DNA of 64,000 bases, from assembly GCF_019399895.1 (NCBI RefSeq), contig NC_091875.1, positions 5,394,001-5,458,000 on the forward strand. The letters are read 5' to 3'. Below the pieces are notes generated by a model, which was not told the DNA's origin, searched no databases, and saw nothing but the letters and a program-made list of their open reading frames with translations. This DNA is from Cardiocondyla obscurior (taxonomy: Eukaryota; Arthropoda; Insecta; Hymenoptera; Formicidae). Positions 14,501 to 28,200 of this stretch are shown here, piece by piece; position 1 is the first letter of the stretch, and each line of letters starts with the position of its first letter. Both the position numbers and the translations under genes were made by a program.

Positions 14501-16128
14501 CGCCTCGCAGTCAACGCGTAGAAACGAATGGATCATTTTTACTTTTTTTTTTTTATTCGCGCTCTCCCTTCGTTCTCTCCGAACGACATATCAACCGGAC
14601 AGGGTCGCTGAATTCGCATTTCGTAGGGCCACGTAGCAACAGTTATCTCACTCTCTCTCTACAACACTAAACGAAAACCGCTACGAGTTCGCTAATTAAT
14701 ATTCGCAAGTAACGTCATCACAATCAGCATTATCATGGGATTCGTGGCCCGTCTTGATCGAATTGAACTCCCCCGTCCACTTCCCTCTTTCCTCACTCAC
14801 TTTCTCTCTCATTCACGCACTCGTTTACCATTTCTCTTTCTTCTCCACATTTTGTTTCTTTCATCTTTCAGTACCAATCCTTATTACAATGTTACCAAGG
14901 ATCTACGTGCTTCTTATTCACTCCATCTCTCTCTCCTTCTTTCTCTCTCACATACACTCACTCACTCTCACTCTTAGTAAAACGTTTTCCCACCTCCGCA
15001 TAAAAGGAAGATGACTTTTCCAAAAAAAAAAAAAAATAAAGGGAAAGCACTCGACGAAGAGCCGGTCCTAAAGTTCCATTTCTTTCGCCGCACGCGATAT
15101 TTTCTCACTCACAGCCAAGGAAGAAAAATTTAGAAAGTCGAAGCGCAAAAGTCATCGATGCCGGGCAACATGTCAACGACAAATCGGAGAAACGTGACGT
15201 TCGGCGAGCTTATTCCTCGACGAAAATGGGTTTTGAATCGGTCAGAAATCGCGATCCACCACAATTTTATCCGACGAAGTGAATTCAAAGCTGACGCAAC
15301 GAGGATAATTTCATAATAACGGTGAAACAAGCCGGTTTACCAACACTAATCGGCTGAGATTGTGATTTAACATTTTTCGTTGTTCTTCCGTTGCATCACC
15401 GGACATAATGACAAAAATGGAAAAAGAATATAGTTAATTAACAATTAAAACTGATGTTAGCGACACTGGTTGTATCAGAGGAATAATTCTCGTCCGCTTA
15501 ATCACGATGTTTTTAACGCGGAATACGTCACGCTCTTCTCATTCGTTTGAGCACGTCCCCAGATTAATGTGACATCATTACGAGATTCGAATATAATTAT
15601 AATCTCAATAATTGCACGTTTTCCTGAAAAGTAAAACAATCGTAAAATAAGTAAGATTTACGTACTACGTTTTTGTTTTAATAAAACAAGTCAAAGAATG
15701 ACAAAGTTGCCTGAAGAAAAATCTTTTTTTTTTCCTTCTTCTTCTTCTTTTTTTAAAGACAGTTTAAATTAATTATATTGCAAACGTTTAATTCCAACAT
15801 CTTCCTTCCCTGGCTCTATCCTCTTACTCCTTCACTACAATCATGCTCTCTCTATCTCTTTTATTCAGTCTGACCACACGCGCTCTCTCTTTCATAAACT
15901 TTCTCCTCCCTTCTCTCGCGAATCCTCCTCTCTCTCCTTTTCGCCGGCCGAATCGTGTTTCTTTTTTTATGATTTATCTTGATTTTGTCTCGTTTTATTT
16001 AAAAAAATACTGAATTAGTAACCAAGCTAAAATCACAGACTGGCTGGTGATTCGTCCCAGCAGATTTGTACAAATTCCTCCTGAAGGTCTCTCTTTCGCT
16101 CCGTTCTCTCTCTCTCTTTCTCTCTTTC

Positions 16129-16241
16129 TATATATACGTGTATATATATATATATATATAATATATATATATAATTACAAGTTGTGTATATATATGTATA
16201 TAATTATGTATATATAATATATGCGCATATATATATATATA
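16129..16241. repeat. TA-dinucleotide microsatellite
   Basis: Imperfect (TA)n tract preceded by a (CT)n tract at about 16103-16128. A similar TA tract follows at 16462-16495. Confidence 0.95.
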
Positions 16242-18789
16242 ATTACAATTTATTCGCAAAGTAAATGTAATGTGCTCGCACAATCTCCTCTTTCGTCCAG
16301 CCTCCCCATTTTCCCCTTTTTCTCTTCCTAGCATTTCTCGTTCTAACGCATCCTCTCATTCTCTTTCTCTCGCTCTGTTGGTTCTCTTTCTCTCTCTCAG
16401 CGTTCGTCGATATTTATAGTGTTCTATGCATGCTTGTGGGAACGAATGAATAACACATATTCTATATATGTATATATATATATATATATATATAATTGTA
16501 TAACGCAGACGAGCGCGCCCTTCTCGATCCGTTTTCCAGTGGGAACCGAAAACAAAAAAAAGAACGTGCCTTGTCAACCGGCGGCAGGAAAATAATCACC
16601 GAAGGACACGGCGGAGATCTCACCGCCCGGCTCTCACACTTTCTCTCCGGCTTCGTCCCGCACTACTTTCGACAGATTATATATTCGAGATCGCCGGTGT
16701 GTTCTACAGCCACCGATGTGGACGGCTCGTAGCGTATGTTTCTTCGATACTATTGAGAAAAATGAACGAAACAACTGTCTTCGCAGCGACGAGAGCTGTT
16801 CTTTCGGCTCGATCGGTTTATCGCGGTGATGTTAATGAATACCCGGGGTACGTGACGCGATTCGAGTCCCCCGATTACTTCAGCGCGAGACGACAAAGCC
16901 GCAGAGGACCGAGGAGATGTAAGTAAATACGAGATGAAGCCAATTTCGTCCTGCCGTCGTTCGCGAGCGCGTTTTTTAAACCGACGACGCGATTAAAAGC
17001 GCGTTATCGCGGGATAAAATTTTCTGCACATGTATATGTAACATATGTATATGTACCATTTACAAACCGGTATGTATAGTAAGCGCACACGCCGCTTGCG
17101 TTTAGGTCGTTAGATACGGAAATTGCTTATATTGTCGCTCTATTCTTAGTGTAATCACAGACATGGTTTCTATAAATTGCTACGTACAACAGAGCCTTTT
17201 CTCTCGACGCCGAATGCTCTTCCTACTCCGCTCCCACTCTCATACAACCGTTCGATCTTTCGTGCGTACATATCACCCACGCATGCATACAGACATACGC
17301 ACAGACACATATTCTCTTTCACGTGCACACCCACCTTCGGCCTCACGCATTCGCGGAAAACTGATAAAAATTTTTCTTTTTTTTTTCACGTGTGCAACGT
17401 GGTGTAAATATCGAGTCCAATTTGAATTTCATGGGCGAGCTGGAATCGCGCTTGGTAATCCAGCGGCAACGCGAATATCATTCTCATTACTGGCGCAAAC
17501 CTATCGGCTCGTCAAGTAACGGCAATTGAACAGATCTCGATGCCGCGAGAGCACGAAGCAGACGCGTGATTAATCGAGCGAACTCGATTATTATTGCCGG
17601 AGCGAGCGCGCGTTACGTATCGGGTGAGTGCCATACACGCGCATTCGATCATTCTCACTCGGTCTTTCTCTCGCGGAGCCATTCTTGCGGTCACTCCCGA
17701 AACATCGGCAGAGAAATATTCGCACACGCCACGCATCAAACGACTCACCATCCGAGACCGACTCTCCATAGTAAAAACACGCCCGGGTGCCTTCCCGTGG
17801 ATAAAATCACAGCAATTTTATACACCGTCGTGTTTTCTCCCGCTTTCTTCCATCTCGACTCACGCGAGGGATATAATATACAATTCGTCGGTTATGCACA
17901 CGCCCGGGGGCGACTCCCGTCCTCTCCTTCGCCATCGCGCGTGTACACTGTGCTCTACATACATAACGCTTTTATATATAATATATACATACATATATGT
18001 GTGTATATATATGTACATATAACTCACGCGCTTTCGTAAAATTTGTACGTGTTTTGTGTATAGGTGTGTGTATGCACATTCAGACTTTGCGATTTGTACT
18101 GTCGAGAATCGCTGTCGGATAGTTTAAACCGCCGATGATATGCGCTATCGAGAGCCGTTCTCGAGAAATAGAATTCGCAACTATACATCGAATTTGAAAC
18201 TCCGCTATTACGTCGCTGCAAATGTTCTAAGATTGATTTTTTTTTTTTTCTCACAGAAAGTTGAAATTAGTCGGGTGCACAAGTATGGAAATGACGTTGT
18301 GAATTTTATGTACTTTTATCTTGACGTGACGTTAACGAGGAGCAAATTCGATGAATCGACAGGGCGATCCTGACACTTTGCGACATCGACGACGACCTCC
18401 GTCGCAATTGTTTGCCCGAAGCCCATCGGCGCGTGTCTAATTTTGTGTAAATGCATCGCGGGAGCTTGGGTGTCGTGTTATACATTGTGTGGCTCGGTGG
18501 TAATCTGCATCGACAGTGCGAAGTCCAAGAAAAATATCGACGGCGAGAACGGAGAGCGATCGACCCTCGTGTCCCGATTCCTTTGTGGCACTAAGCCCTT
18601 TTACGATCGTACAAACCGACGCGAGATGGAGAATATGGAAATTGAAATAAATTTCATTTATATACAATTGCAAGAATTATCGAGTCCAATCGACGTGTTC
18701 GCGCTTACTTTCTCCTGAACACCCTAAGTAACTGAACAACCAGCGGAATTGTTTCGCTTCAATTTCAGCGAAGAACAAGTATTTGCTTC

Positions 18790-18815
18790 TTTTTTTTTTT
18801 TTTTTTTTTTTTTTT
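18790..18815. repeat. Poly-T run (26 nt)
   Basis: Uninterrupted homopolymer. Comparable runs occur at 9272-9302 (A), 25716-25739 (T) and 53358-53384 (A); they may mark old retroposed tails, but no element body is recognisable. Confidence 0.95.
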
Positions 18816-19127
18816 ACATCAAGAGGTATTTGCGAGTTGACGAGAAGCGTAAATGCTCGCCGGTGCGCGCGAATCTCAATTCGCGAGCCGACGACGACGA
18901 AAGTACGTGGAAGAAAGACGCTGGTCATTCGAGAGGATGCGAGAGACAGAGAAATTGTGTGTGCTACGCGTGTTTTTCATGTGTAAAGACATACATGTAT
19001 GTTACTTATGTATAAATGTAAGAGTACAGATTCCTTTACTCCCTCGGGAACGCAGGAAGGGCGATGAGGCTGGCTGGTCTTCGTTGTTCCTCCCTCGCGT
19101 GGCTGCTGTCGTCACGAGAGACACTCC

Positions 19128-19171
19128 GGGGCAAGGGGGGGTTGGGGGGGGGTTACGCGGGTGGAGGAGGG
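19128..19171 (+). repeat. G-tract cluster, quadruplex-capable
   Basis: Runs of 4, 7 and 9 G separated by 2-3 nt, then two further GGG runs within about 15 nt. It lies on the strand opposite BTG, about 940 bp beyond its stop and beyond the candidate poly(A) signals. Confidence 0.8.
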
Positions 19172-19412
19172 TGCTGAGATCAATTAGTCGGCTGCTGAGA
19201 GAGCTCCGAGCTTGCTCCATTCTTTCACGACAGTCGCGGAATCCACCGACGAAGGAAGCCTCGCCGATAATCAGACGACTTCGACGACGAGACGATTCGG
19301 GAAAGCGCCGTCGGCAGCAAGAGTCGACTGCTCCGCGCTTCGACCCGCATTCGTCCCTTTTCCGTTTTCCGTCGCGACGTAGTTGTTTCCATCTCTTCGT
19401 ACCGTCGATCTT

Positions 19413-19425
19413 TTTATTTTTTATT
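19413..19425 (-). terminator. Candidate poly(A) signals for BTG
   Basis: Two overlapping TTTATT hexamers on the plus strand (19413-19418 and 19420-19425) read AATAAA on the minus strand, about 690 nt past the BTG stop. They are the first such hexamers I found downstream of the CDS. They lie in a T-rich low-complexity stretch, so the match may be fortuitous. Confidence 0.3.
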
Positions 19426-20109
19426 TTTTTTCCTTATTTTTCTTTTTTTTTTCTCTCTCTCCGAACGCGCACAGACCGGTCGCCCGGGAAACGCCTTTCT
19501 TTTCTCGGAGATGCCTTTCTTGTTAGCGCTCAAGATTCTTCATGCGCGAGAGGAGGATCGGGGGAAGCGCGAGACTAGACTAGAGTCGAGTTCGAGTCGA
19601 CCGACGCGCGTGGACGAGCTCGCGTCTCCCGAAGGATGGACTCTCCCCCGCGTAGCAGGAACTCACTCGGAGGGACGAGGCGCGTCCAAGTTTAACGCCG
19701 CAGATCACCGACGGATGATGATGCTCCGTTTCATTTTTTTTTTTTGTTTTTTTGAATTTTTTTTTATATAAATTTTTCATTGAAGATGAGAGAGAAAGAG
19801 AGAGGTGGGGAAGGAAGAGGGAGAGAAGGAAGAAGACGGCGATGGAGGAGAACCGACTCTTCGCTCCAGACTCTCGGTACATCGAGAAAGGGAGGAAAAA
19901 ATTGGAAAGAGAACGGGGGAGGTGGGGGGGAAGAAAAGAAAAAAGGTAAAACGCACGTACGTTTGGAGTTCACGAAAAGGGTTTGAGCGCGCGGGCCTGT
20001 TCCGGACCGACGCGACACGCAGGATATCACATATCACGAGATGCACGTGCGCTTATTAGATCATTTCGAAAGCGTGAACGCGAGCGAGCGCGGCGACGAG
20101 CCCGGCGAT

Positions 20110-20667
20110 TCAGCTGGAGACGAACGTGGCGATCTGCTCATTGAACTGCGTGTGTTGGAGTAATAGGGAATCCTTGCAGCTCTCGAATTGCTGTTGCTGC
20201 TGCTGTTGTAACGGCGGCGGTGGCGGCATAGACGGTGGTTGCTGATGCTGCTGCGAGTGATGTTGATGCTGCTGAGTCTGCACAGAGATCTCCTCCACCT
20301 TCTCGGCCTCGGTGCGCTCATATAACACGCAAATTGAGCCGTTCTCGCCGATCCTATACGATACCTCCGACGGGTCGATCCACATGGTGAGCTCGCTCGG
20401 AAACAAGCTGTGCAGGACGGTCGGCAGCAGACCGACGTTGGCGCCGGCTTGCGCGATCACCGGGTCCATTTTACCGTTGATGCGTATGCAGCGATAGCCG
20501 GAGCCCCGATTCGGCCGGTCCGGAAACCAGTGGTCGCGGTAACGGTGACGCAGCACCTCCGTCAGGGACGACTTGAACATCTCCAACTGCCTTTCCGTCA
20601 GCTGACCCGCCTGCAGGCGCAGTAAATGCACCAGGAAGTCCGCCGCCGACACGATTTCCAGCCTCAT
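20110..20667 (-). CDS. BTG2: BTG1/BTG2-type anti-proliferative protein, complete single exon
   Basis: BTG/Tob proteins recruit the CAF1 (CNOT7/8) deadenylase of the CCR4-NOT complex to mRNAs and restrain proliferation. Seen: 185 codons with no intron. The start is supported by an in-frame TGA at 20710-20712 with no ATG between. Box A is at about residues 43-64 (HWFPD...GSGYRCIRIN) and box B at about 90-111 (PSELTMWIDP...SYRIGENGS). Tyr58, Trp96 and Asp98 sit where BTG2 has its CAF1-contact residues Tyr65, Trp103 and Asp105. Residues 129-160 form a Gln/His tract, a five-Pro run and a seven-Gln run. The C-terminus (SCKDSLLL...TFVSS) resembles box C of BTG1/2, which in vertebrates contacts PRMT1; this separates it from Tob (no PAM2 tail) and BTG3. 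Vertebrate BTG1/2 have an intron in the domain; none is here. The sequence is CpG-rich, unlike SASS6. The BTG1 versus BTG2 name is arbitrary in insects. Confidence 0.96.
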   Translation of the reverse strand: MRLEIVSAADFLVHLLRLQAGQLTERQLEMFKSSLTEVLRHRYRDHWFPDRPNRGSGYRCIRINGKMDPVIAQAGANVGLLPTVLHSLFPSELTMWIDPSEVSYRIGENGSICVLYERTEAEKVEEISVQTQQHQHHSQQHQQPPSMPPPPPLQQQQQQQFESCKDSLLLQHTQFNEQIATFVSS

Positions 20668-21600
20668 GGTCGATGGTGACCCAGGGCGAAAGTGACGCCG
20701 ACGAAAATTTCAATAAGGAAACGCGCGCACACACACGGCACACACCCGCGCGCGCGCACGGACGCACGCATGCACGCACGCACGCACACTTTCTTTCCCC
20801 CTCGTTCCCTCGCGATGGGAGTCACGCCGATGACGCACTTGGTTTCACCCGGGTACACAAGCACTGTCCGTCTTTCTCCGTCGCTCTCACTCTCGCGGTG
20901 GTCCAAGGGCGCAACCCGGAGCCGCGAAGCGCTCCGCGTCGTGTTCCACGCTTATTGACGAGCGCGGTCGGCGGTACGCGCGTGTCACGGGTCACGGCGC
21001 GGCGACGAGTAGTAGGCCCGACGGCGCTGATGCCGAAAGAGGCGCACGGCACCAGTCACCACAAAATGGCGTCCACGCCACGTCGCTGCGTAGCACTCTG
21101 CGGCGCTCGTAGCAGCACGTCGTCGACCCTCCAGTGCGACGGGCTAACCGCCGGAGCGTCCCACGAGAATCCTCGCCGATGTTGACGCGACCCGTCGCAC
21201 AGTTGCAGGTGGGACGCGGGGGATCGATCGCTCGTACGAGCGTCCACGCGGCGTCGTCGTCTCTTCCTCGCGGTGGCCGCCTCGCTCGCTTCCGTCGCAC
21301 GCGATAACGCGCGTTTTCGTCGCGCTCCGTCTTCACCAGATCGATTCCGACCGATCCGGCGCTCGCGGACAGTCCGATATCGCCGATGGACGTCGATCTC
21401 CTCTTAAGTCGACCGGCGGGAGGGGGGAGGCTGGGTGGTCTTCGCAAATCTTCCGTTTTTCTTCCTTCTCTAAGCTCTCTCTCTATTTCTCTTCCACTTT
21501 TTCTCTTCTCCGTGCTTCGTGGGTCCAATAGATCGGGCCGACAGTCTTTCTCGCGCGACGCTGCAAACCACCGATGCGAACCAGCTCTTTATCTCTCTCC
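20668..21600 (-). promoter_or_regulatory. BTG 5' leader and probable promoter region
   Basis: No AG acceptor occurs in the roughly 55 nt before the BTG ATG, so the leader is contiguous there. It runs into a CA/CG/GCAC-type repeat at about 20720-20790. Farther out the DNA is very CpG-rich, with an AAAATGGCGTC element near 21064 and pyrimidine tracts. No TATA box is evident. Start site not located. Confidence 0.4.
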
Positions 21601-24600
21601 CCCTCACGCTCTCTATCCAGCTCGCGGAGGTTCCGCGTACATCGACTGCCGACGACTTTCTAATGGCAGCGCTCACGACCGTGGACGGGGTAGCCTCGTC
21701 CCTTTGTTCGCGTCACGTCGACCGGGGGATACGTATCGCAGTGTCCGCCAATCGGGCACCGACGATTTCCACCGCGGTGGATGGTCACATGACCCAGCCG
21801 TGCTGCGCACCAATTGGTGTGCGCCGGTGCCTTGGCCGCGTCCCGAATACACGGATCTCGTCTGCGCGGCAGCCCGTGGTTCTCAAAGCACGTCTCCGGG
21901 GCCCCCGCTCGGAAGCGAGCCCGTCGCGATAGGGAACTCGCCTCGCCATGAGAACCGAACGTTAACCACTTACATTTATACATAATTCAATCGTATCGCG
22001 CGCATGCAGAACAATCTGTATTGAACGCCACTTTGTTGTCTTTGCTCGCGCAAACAAAGGCGGACCGGCGCTTCCGATTGTTCCGCGATCGACCCTCCGC
22101 TGACGCCCCTCCGTCATTTCTTTCGCCCACGAACCGCGACGTTTAATTGAAGGAGCAGCGCTGCACCCAAAGGTGCACCCAAAGGTATCGGAAACCTGGC
22201 GTTCTTTCTAATGATCACTCGTTCCCGTAAAACGTTTCGCTATATGTAGAACGCGCTATAGATAGACCAGAGTTATATACCTTCCCGAATAAAAACGCTC
22301 GACAGGGAACATTGATCGCTATCGATCGTTATCATCGAGCACGGCGGTCTCGAGATAGGCGGAAAATAAATTTAGGGACTCGTCATCTGTTCCGTTCCCC
22401 CCGGAATAAAAAATAAAACACCTTTCGATCGTACTCGAGTTTATCAGCGCAGCTGCATTAAATTCAAGGATAGTTAATCATTCAAACACCACGGTATCAT
22501 CCAGTGTCGCGTAGCCTCGAAGTCGTACAGATAATAAAGCTGCCGGCGCGAAGCCAAGGCGAATACTTTGTTTGCCTTCGACGCGCGAGCAACAAGAGTG
22601 AGAAAATTAAAATCGCCCCGCCAGCCTTTCGTCACGCTTCTAATTGCTTGGGTAAGCCCGGGCCTCGTGAGCACCACTGAACCCCACGGGTTTTTAAGGG
22701 CGAACCCAAACGAGGGAACGAGCGTGCAGGAAACTAACGCCGACCGCTAGAAAGCGCGTAGGCTACAATGCCGTACGACCGACAACACGACGAGCGCTCA
22801 GGGTAAAGCGTCATGAAAACCACTCCGTCCGGGATTTAGCCTGAAACTCGAACAACGAGCTCAGCGGGGGGAAAGGGACGGGAAAGGAAAAAAAGCCCCG
22901 GCCCCGTTCCCGCGGTGCTCTCTTCCCTTAACCCTTTGACGTGCGAGCCCCCGTGCCCCCTTCGAAACGCTTCAGTCGTCAAAATGGAAGGGAAGACCGA
23001 CGTGGAAATCATTTCTTTGGCTCGCGTCTCGATTCCTTTGTACGCCCTACATCGTAGCGTGCGCGCGATAGATACGCTTGCGTTTAGAAAAAAAATAAAG
23101 GAAAAAAAAAAACATATTAGGAGAGTCATTGTACCTAGATCTGAGATTTAGAACAACAGCCTCATGGGACGAGCTCTCGGAGTCGGAGAACTGCGCTCGG
23201 AGGGAAGGAATCGCGTGCTCGACGCGGGCGCATTGTCGCCGCCGAATTACGAAAGTCCGGCCCGCGCCGGAAGGTGAGCCGGAATTCGACGTATCCACTC
23301 TTCGCAAAGGTATGAAGGCGGATCTGATTTGCCAACCGCGTCGCTATGTGGAGCATTTCACTCGTAATTCCGGGAGTTCGCCACTGCCAAGTTGGCAACT
23401 GAGCGCCGATCGATAAGCCCGGATTATCGTGGGGTCGGCCCCGTGGAAAATTCACGAGCCACGCGCGAATTTCCCTACGCCGGGATATTCACGCCGGCGC
23501 GCGGCCCTTTTTCGCGACGAGAATCGGTTTGTCGCCGACGGTGGAAGGGCGATCCCGACCGCGCTACGTCGCGACGAAGCCGCCCTACGTTCCTCGGGAA
23601 CTCGACGAGCTCAAAGTTTCCCCGAGGGAAGTTAAACCGCCAAACTATCGAGAAACTCGGTTTTCCCGCACAAAGGAAGCCGCTGACGGTCGGAACGGCG
23701 AAAATATTACGTACCACGGATCAAAGGCCACGCGACATCGCTCGCGGCACCGATTGACTTTGTCAGTCGCGTCTACAACGATTCGTTATCACGTCGCGTT
23801 AACACCCCAGGCGCACTTGACCGGTTTTCCGTTTCCAATTTGCGACGCGCGAAAGGAGCGAAACCAAGATCTCTGATTAAATTTAAGGATTGGCAGGAGC
23901 GCGTTGTTTCCCCGATAAAATTAACTCTTCAATTTCGGCGCTTTTTGCCGCCGTTGAAGAGAGCGATTTGGCACGCGGAAATCGCGATAATGATAGCCAC
24001 GGCGGAATACCTCGTTCGCGTATTTCAGGCGCGATGCGAAGAGAGAACGAGCGCGCTGCGCAAGCACGACGGACAAAATATGCCGAACGTGCAATTGGCC
24101 GGGAGGGGTTGCGAGCGCGTAGAAGGGTGCCGTATATTCAAATTACGGGGTGACCCTTCTCGAAAACTTGACGAGGGGAACGGCGGGTAGCTCGGAATTG
24201 CCGGCGGTCTCTCTCCCGCTCGCTCTGCGCGCCGTGTCGAGAAGGTTCTCTAAAATCAATAGGGCCGGTTCGGGGACCTCGCGCGTTCTGCATTCTGCTC
24301 GCGAGGAGTTCCGCTTGAAAATCCGTCAGCCGTGATCCCATTCGCCACGCACACGGCAGCCGCTGCACGACGGCGATAGCTCCCCCCCCTTTCCCCCCCC
24401 TGTTTAAAGTAGCGATCCGCTCCGTAGGACGTCTCTCGTCAGGACGTGAGAAACTCTCGAGAAATCGGAGACGTCACGTTAATCACGCGCGCGAGCGCGA
24501 GAAAAAGAAGGAGAGAGGAGACGTGACTCTCTATTGAAGGGCCTTCCGCGAAAGAGTCGCCCGAAGAAAAAGCACTCCGGAACGTGGTAATTATACCGCG

Positions 24601-25198
24601 GATGCGACGAGAAAAAAAAATGTACGAACGGAAAGGAAAATATTGATACGTATCCTTAGGCGAGTCAAATCGCGATCTCGCGGGACCGACTTATTTTTCA
24701 CCTCGAGCGTGTTATCTCGCGTCGCTTCAACCTGGTTCTTAGACCGCCTCTCGCCCGCGGAGGGCTGAGAAGACTCTTCGAAGCGATGACATAAGAGACG
24801 CTCCAGACGCGAGCGGCCGCCAGACAGGTTCGCGCACGAAACGAAAAAGACGAGAGGATACGACGCAAAAGGATTCGCGCAACTCGAAACCGGGCTCGGG
24901 AACTTCGAGCAGCTCCTTCTTCTTCGTCATGCCTCGCCGTGGCTCCTTCGCTTTACGAGGGTTACCCTCGTAAAGACAGCGTACGCTCGTGGCAACCATT
25001 TCGCGTTACCGCGCGGTATAATCGAGCGGGCCGAGAGAGCGTCTAATTTGGAACTTTCTTCCCCGAAAACCGCTGCCCCTCGAGGAAACGTAGAATTAGA
25101 CGACGCCATCCGACGTCGGCTTCGCTCGGTCTTGAGAAAATACGTCGATTCGAAACACGTGGGGGAACACATGTGCGGGAAATGTCGGTGATAAAAAA

Positions 25199-25230
<32 letters not shown>

Positions 25231-28200
25231 CTTCAGACTCCTCGTAAAAGACGCTCCCGTTCTTGTCTTTGTACAGAAAGTCATAATTCCCGAAAAGTCT
25301 CTCATTTTTTAATTGAAAATAAATCACTCGAAACTTCGTGAAATAAAGAATAAGGATAAACGCGAGGAAGGTATATCTACATATCGTTTGACGGCGAGAA
25401 CTTGCAAGTCGTAGACGCTCTCTGGGAAAGACGGCGCTGTCTCTGCGAGTTTCTCGAATATCCTAGAAACTTTATCTGAAGCCGTGCATCAGAACCGCTT
25501 CGAGAAGCGGCACGAAGCGAAGGCGGAGCGCGGACGGAGGCCAAAGATCGACGAGCCCGGAGGAAACGAGAATCTCGATTCCTCAGACGTGCTCGCGCGC
25601 GGCGCTCGAAACGTGGAAAAGCGAGACGATAAGCTAGCCCGTGTATCCAAGAGCGGCAATAAATTTTCACGGGCATGACTGCACGTCGCGGGAAAGTATA
25701 AAGAACTTCTTCTTCTTTTTTTTTTTTTTTTTTTTTTTTGCGGCGGATCTATCTTCATCGCGCGTGACGATTATCGCAGTATTATTCGATTAGAACGGAA
25801 AGTATAAACGTACGTTATTAATAGAATGGCAATGATTTGATGTGAACGTTTGCTGACCCGAGCGGACGCGCGAAGAAGCGAGCTGCCTTGTAAAAGTTGT
25901 CTGCTTTGTGCGCGTGACGAATGGCATGGACGAAATTGCGAAACGCTTCAAATCTTCTGAAAAGCCGTATATACAATATCGCGGCGAATGCGAACGTAGA
26001 CACGGCCGGCTAGTTGATTTGCTAACATCAGGGCCATCTAACTGTTTTGTAGAACCATCCTACTTTTCTTTGAACGGCAGATCGCGAGGTGCTCAACCTC
26101 TATCACGCAACGAACGCCCGCTCCGATCAAAGCGAAGTCCGATCGGTGCCGTATCGGAGATAAACGGGTTGGCTCTCGTTTGCTCTCCTTTCGCGAGATT
26201 CTTAATCGCTACGCGATTGCTTAATTTGAACCGGACCGATCGTTAAGTGTCGCGTTCAGATTAAAAAAAAAAAAATAAAAAAAAATAAAAGAAAAGAAAA
26301 GAAAAATAATAATAAGAAGATATTTTTCTGTCGCGTAAAGATACGAACATTACGAAACGATTGCTTTGTAAACAACCTCGCCTTCGTCCTCATCGCTCGA
26401 AACTCATATCACATCGAAGATTGCAAACTTTTTGATACATTGTTGCAGTTCGCTCGTAAAATCTCCCTCGCTCCTCGCAGTCATTGATGGCGCGCTCAAG
26501 CGAGAGAGGAAAAAAAAATACGAATTCGCGGAGTCAGAGGCCAAAGAGCATTGAGGGCCGCGAGAGAAAACAAGATCTCGATCTCTCTCGGGTGATCGAA
26601 AATGGATCTCCCGCGACCGTCGTCACCGCAAACGCCGATGGAAAGAGACCGAGCGCAGCATCAGGGCCGGATAACTGTTCGGCGGAGATCACAGTCCTCC
26701 TCACCTCTCTCTTTCTCACCCATCCCCGCTCCCCTATCTCTCTTTCTCTCCGCAACTATCAACGAAGGAAACTCGTCGTTCTACTTTTTTTTTTTTTTTA
26801 ACTTCCCCTTCCCTCCGAGCTCCAATCGCAAACGATGCTCAGTCGCCGTCACGTATTCGCAGTGTAAAGTCTACGACCGCCGATATCGCAAACTTTGCAA
26901 TAATGAATCGGACGCCTGTTCGATCATAAATCCCTTGCTTCCTTCTGGCCTCTCTCTTTCTCTCTCTCTCTCTCTCTCCACCTCCTCCGCGCCTACTCTG
27001 CCGATCGCTGAAAATAACGACGCACCTTTTTGCGAATAGTGGCCTTCGATCCGCAAAACCGCGATTGGAAAAACGAAGCTTGTCCACTTGAGTCATAAAT
27101 CATTCTCGATCACGGCCACGGCTCGGCGTGAATTCGGCCTCTCAAAGTAAACGTCATTTACCGGGGAATTAACAGTACGTCGCGCTATCGCTCGTCGGAA
27201 AATTCGGTCGGGGATAAAAAATTATCCGGCGAGAGGTATTCATCTCCATTTACATGAATTTAAGAGCGACGTTTATCGCGAGTGACTGCATCCGCGACGT
27301 ATCATAAATGCCCGGCGCCGGTGCACGGCCGGTTTAACAATATAATCTCTCCGTCGTTCTGAAAAAAAAAGTAGCGACTTGGCATCGTATGAAGTATTTC
27401 TTTTTCTCCCCCTTCCCTCTCTTTTTTTTTCCGCGCGCGCGGCAGCTATGCATTTATTTTCGTTAACGAGTGGACGGATGCGCTCGAGATTTTTAAATTA
27501 AGTGCGAAACGGTCTAATGAACTTGGGTATAATTTATTTACGAGACTCGTGTACGTGTTATAAAATCGTATCTTCGTAAAAGGACGCGGCCAAATATAAA
27601 CGTAGACGACGGGAATGAAAGAACCGCGACGGGGAGTATAAAATACGAGGAGAGCAGAATGCTGCCGGCTGCCAATTATAGAAAACGTAGTCCGGCGAGC
27701 GTGTGCATTTCGATCAGCGCGACGTTTCGATCCCGAGAGCCTGTACGACAAAATTAATCGTCCGTTTCCATTCGACGGGCGCTCGCCTCGCGATATCGAG
27801 GCGCTGCTCGATACAATCGGCTAAAACGCGAGGACTAATCGAGTGTCCCGCGGAATCGTAGACGTGCGCTACGCGACTTTCTCTCCCGGCGGTTTATACG
27901 CTCGGGTCGAAATAGCGGTGAGCGAACCGCCGCGAGCCGTAAACTCTGAGAAAGTTGCGTCGTCTCGTTTCATTTCCACGCGACAGTTGGAAGATAATGA
28001 CGATATACGCCAGGCCTATCGCCGGCCTGTCATCAAGGGACTTGACAGCGACCCGGAGTCCCCGAACATCTTCTTTTCGATCACTCCGCACGCGTACGCG
28101 CGCAAGGAAAACGCGTTTTAATCGCGCCTGTAATTATTCCGGTCTGTAGGTTTTCCAAAGATCTGAAGAGATAGACACCGCTCTGCTTTTTCTCCAATTA

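Larger units (their letters stand above)
7857..19412. other. Long gene-free stretch with repeats
   Basis: No protein is recognised on either strand. It holds poly-A at 9272-9302, an 11-bp inverted repeat at 11529-11562, a 12-G run at 11975-11986, a GAC-rich triplet tract at 12599-12635, CT-rich DNA at 14780-14970, TA repeats at 16129-16241 and 16462-16495, and poly-T at 18790-18815. Weak minus-strand donors at 12506 and 15108 lack convincing exons. Confidence 0.5.

Noticed and set aside
18853..19578. 241-codon plus ORF opposite the BTG 3' flank
   Set aside because: Composition follows GC/CpG and homopolymer runs, with Arg and Phe blocks; no recognisable domain.
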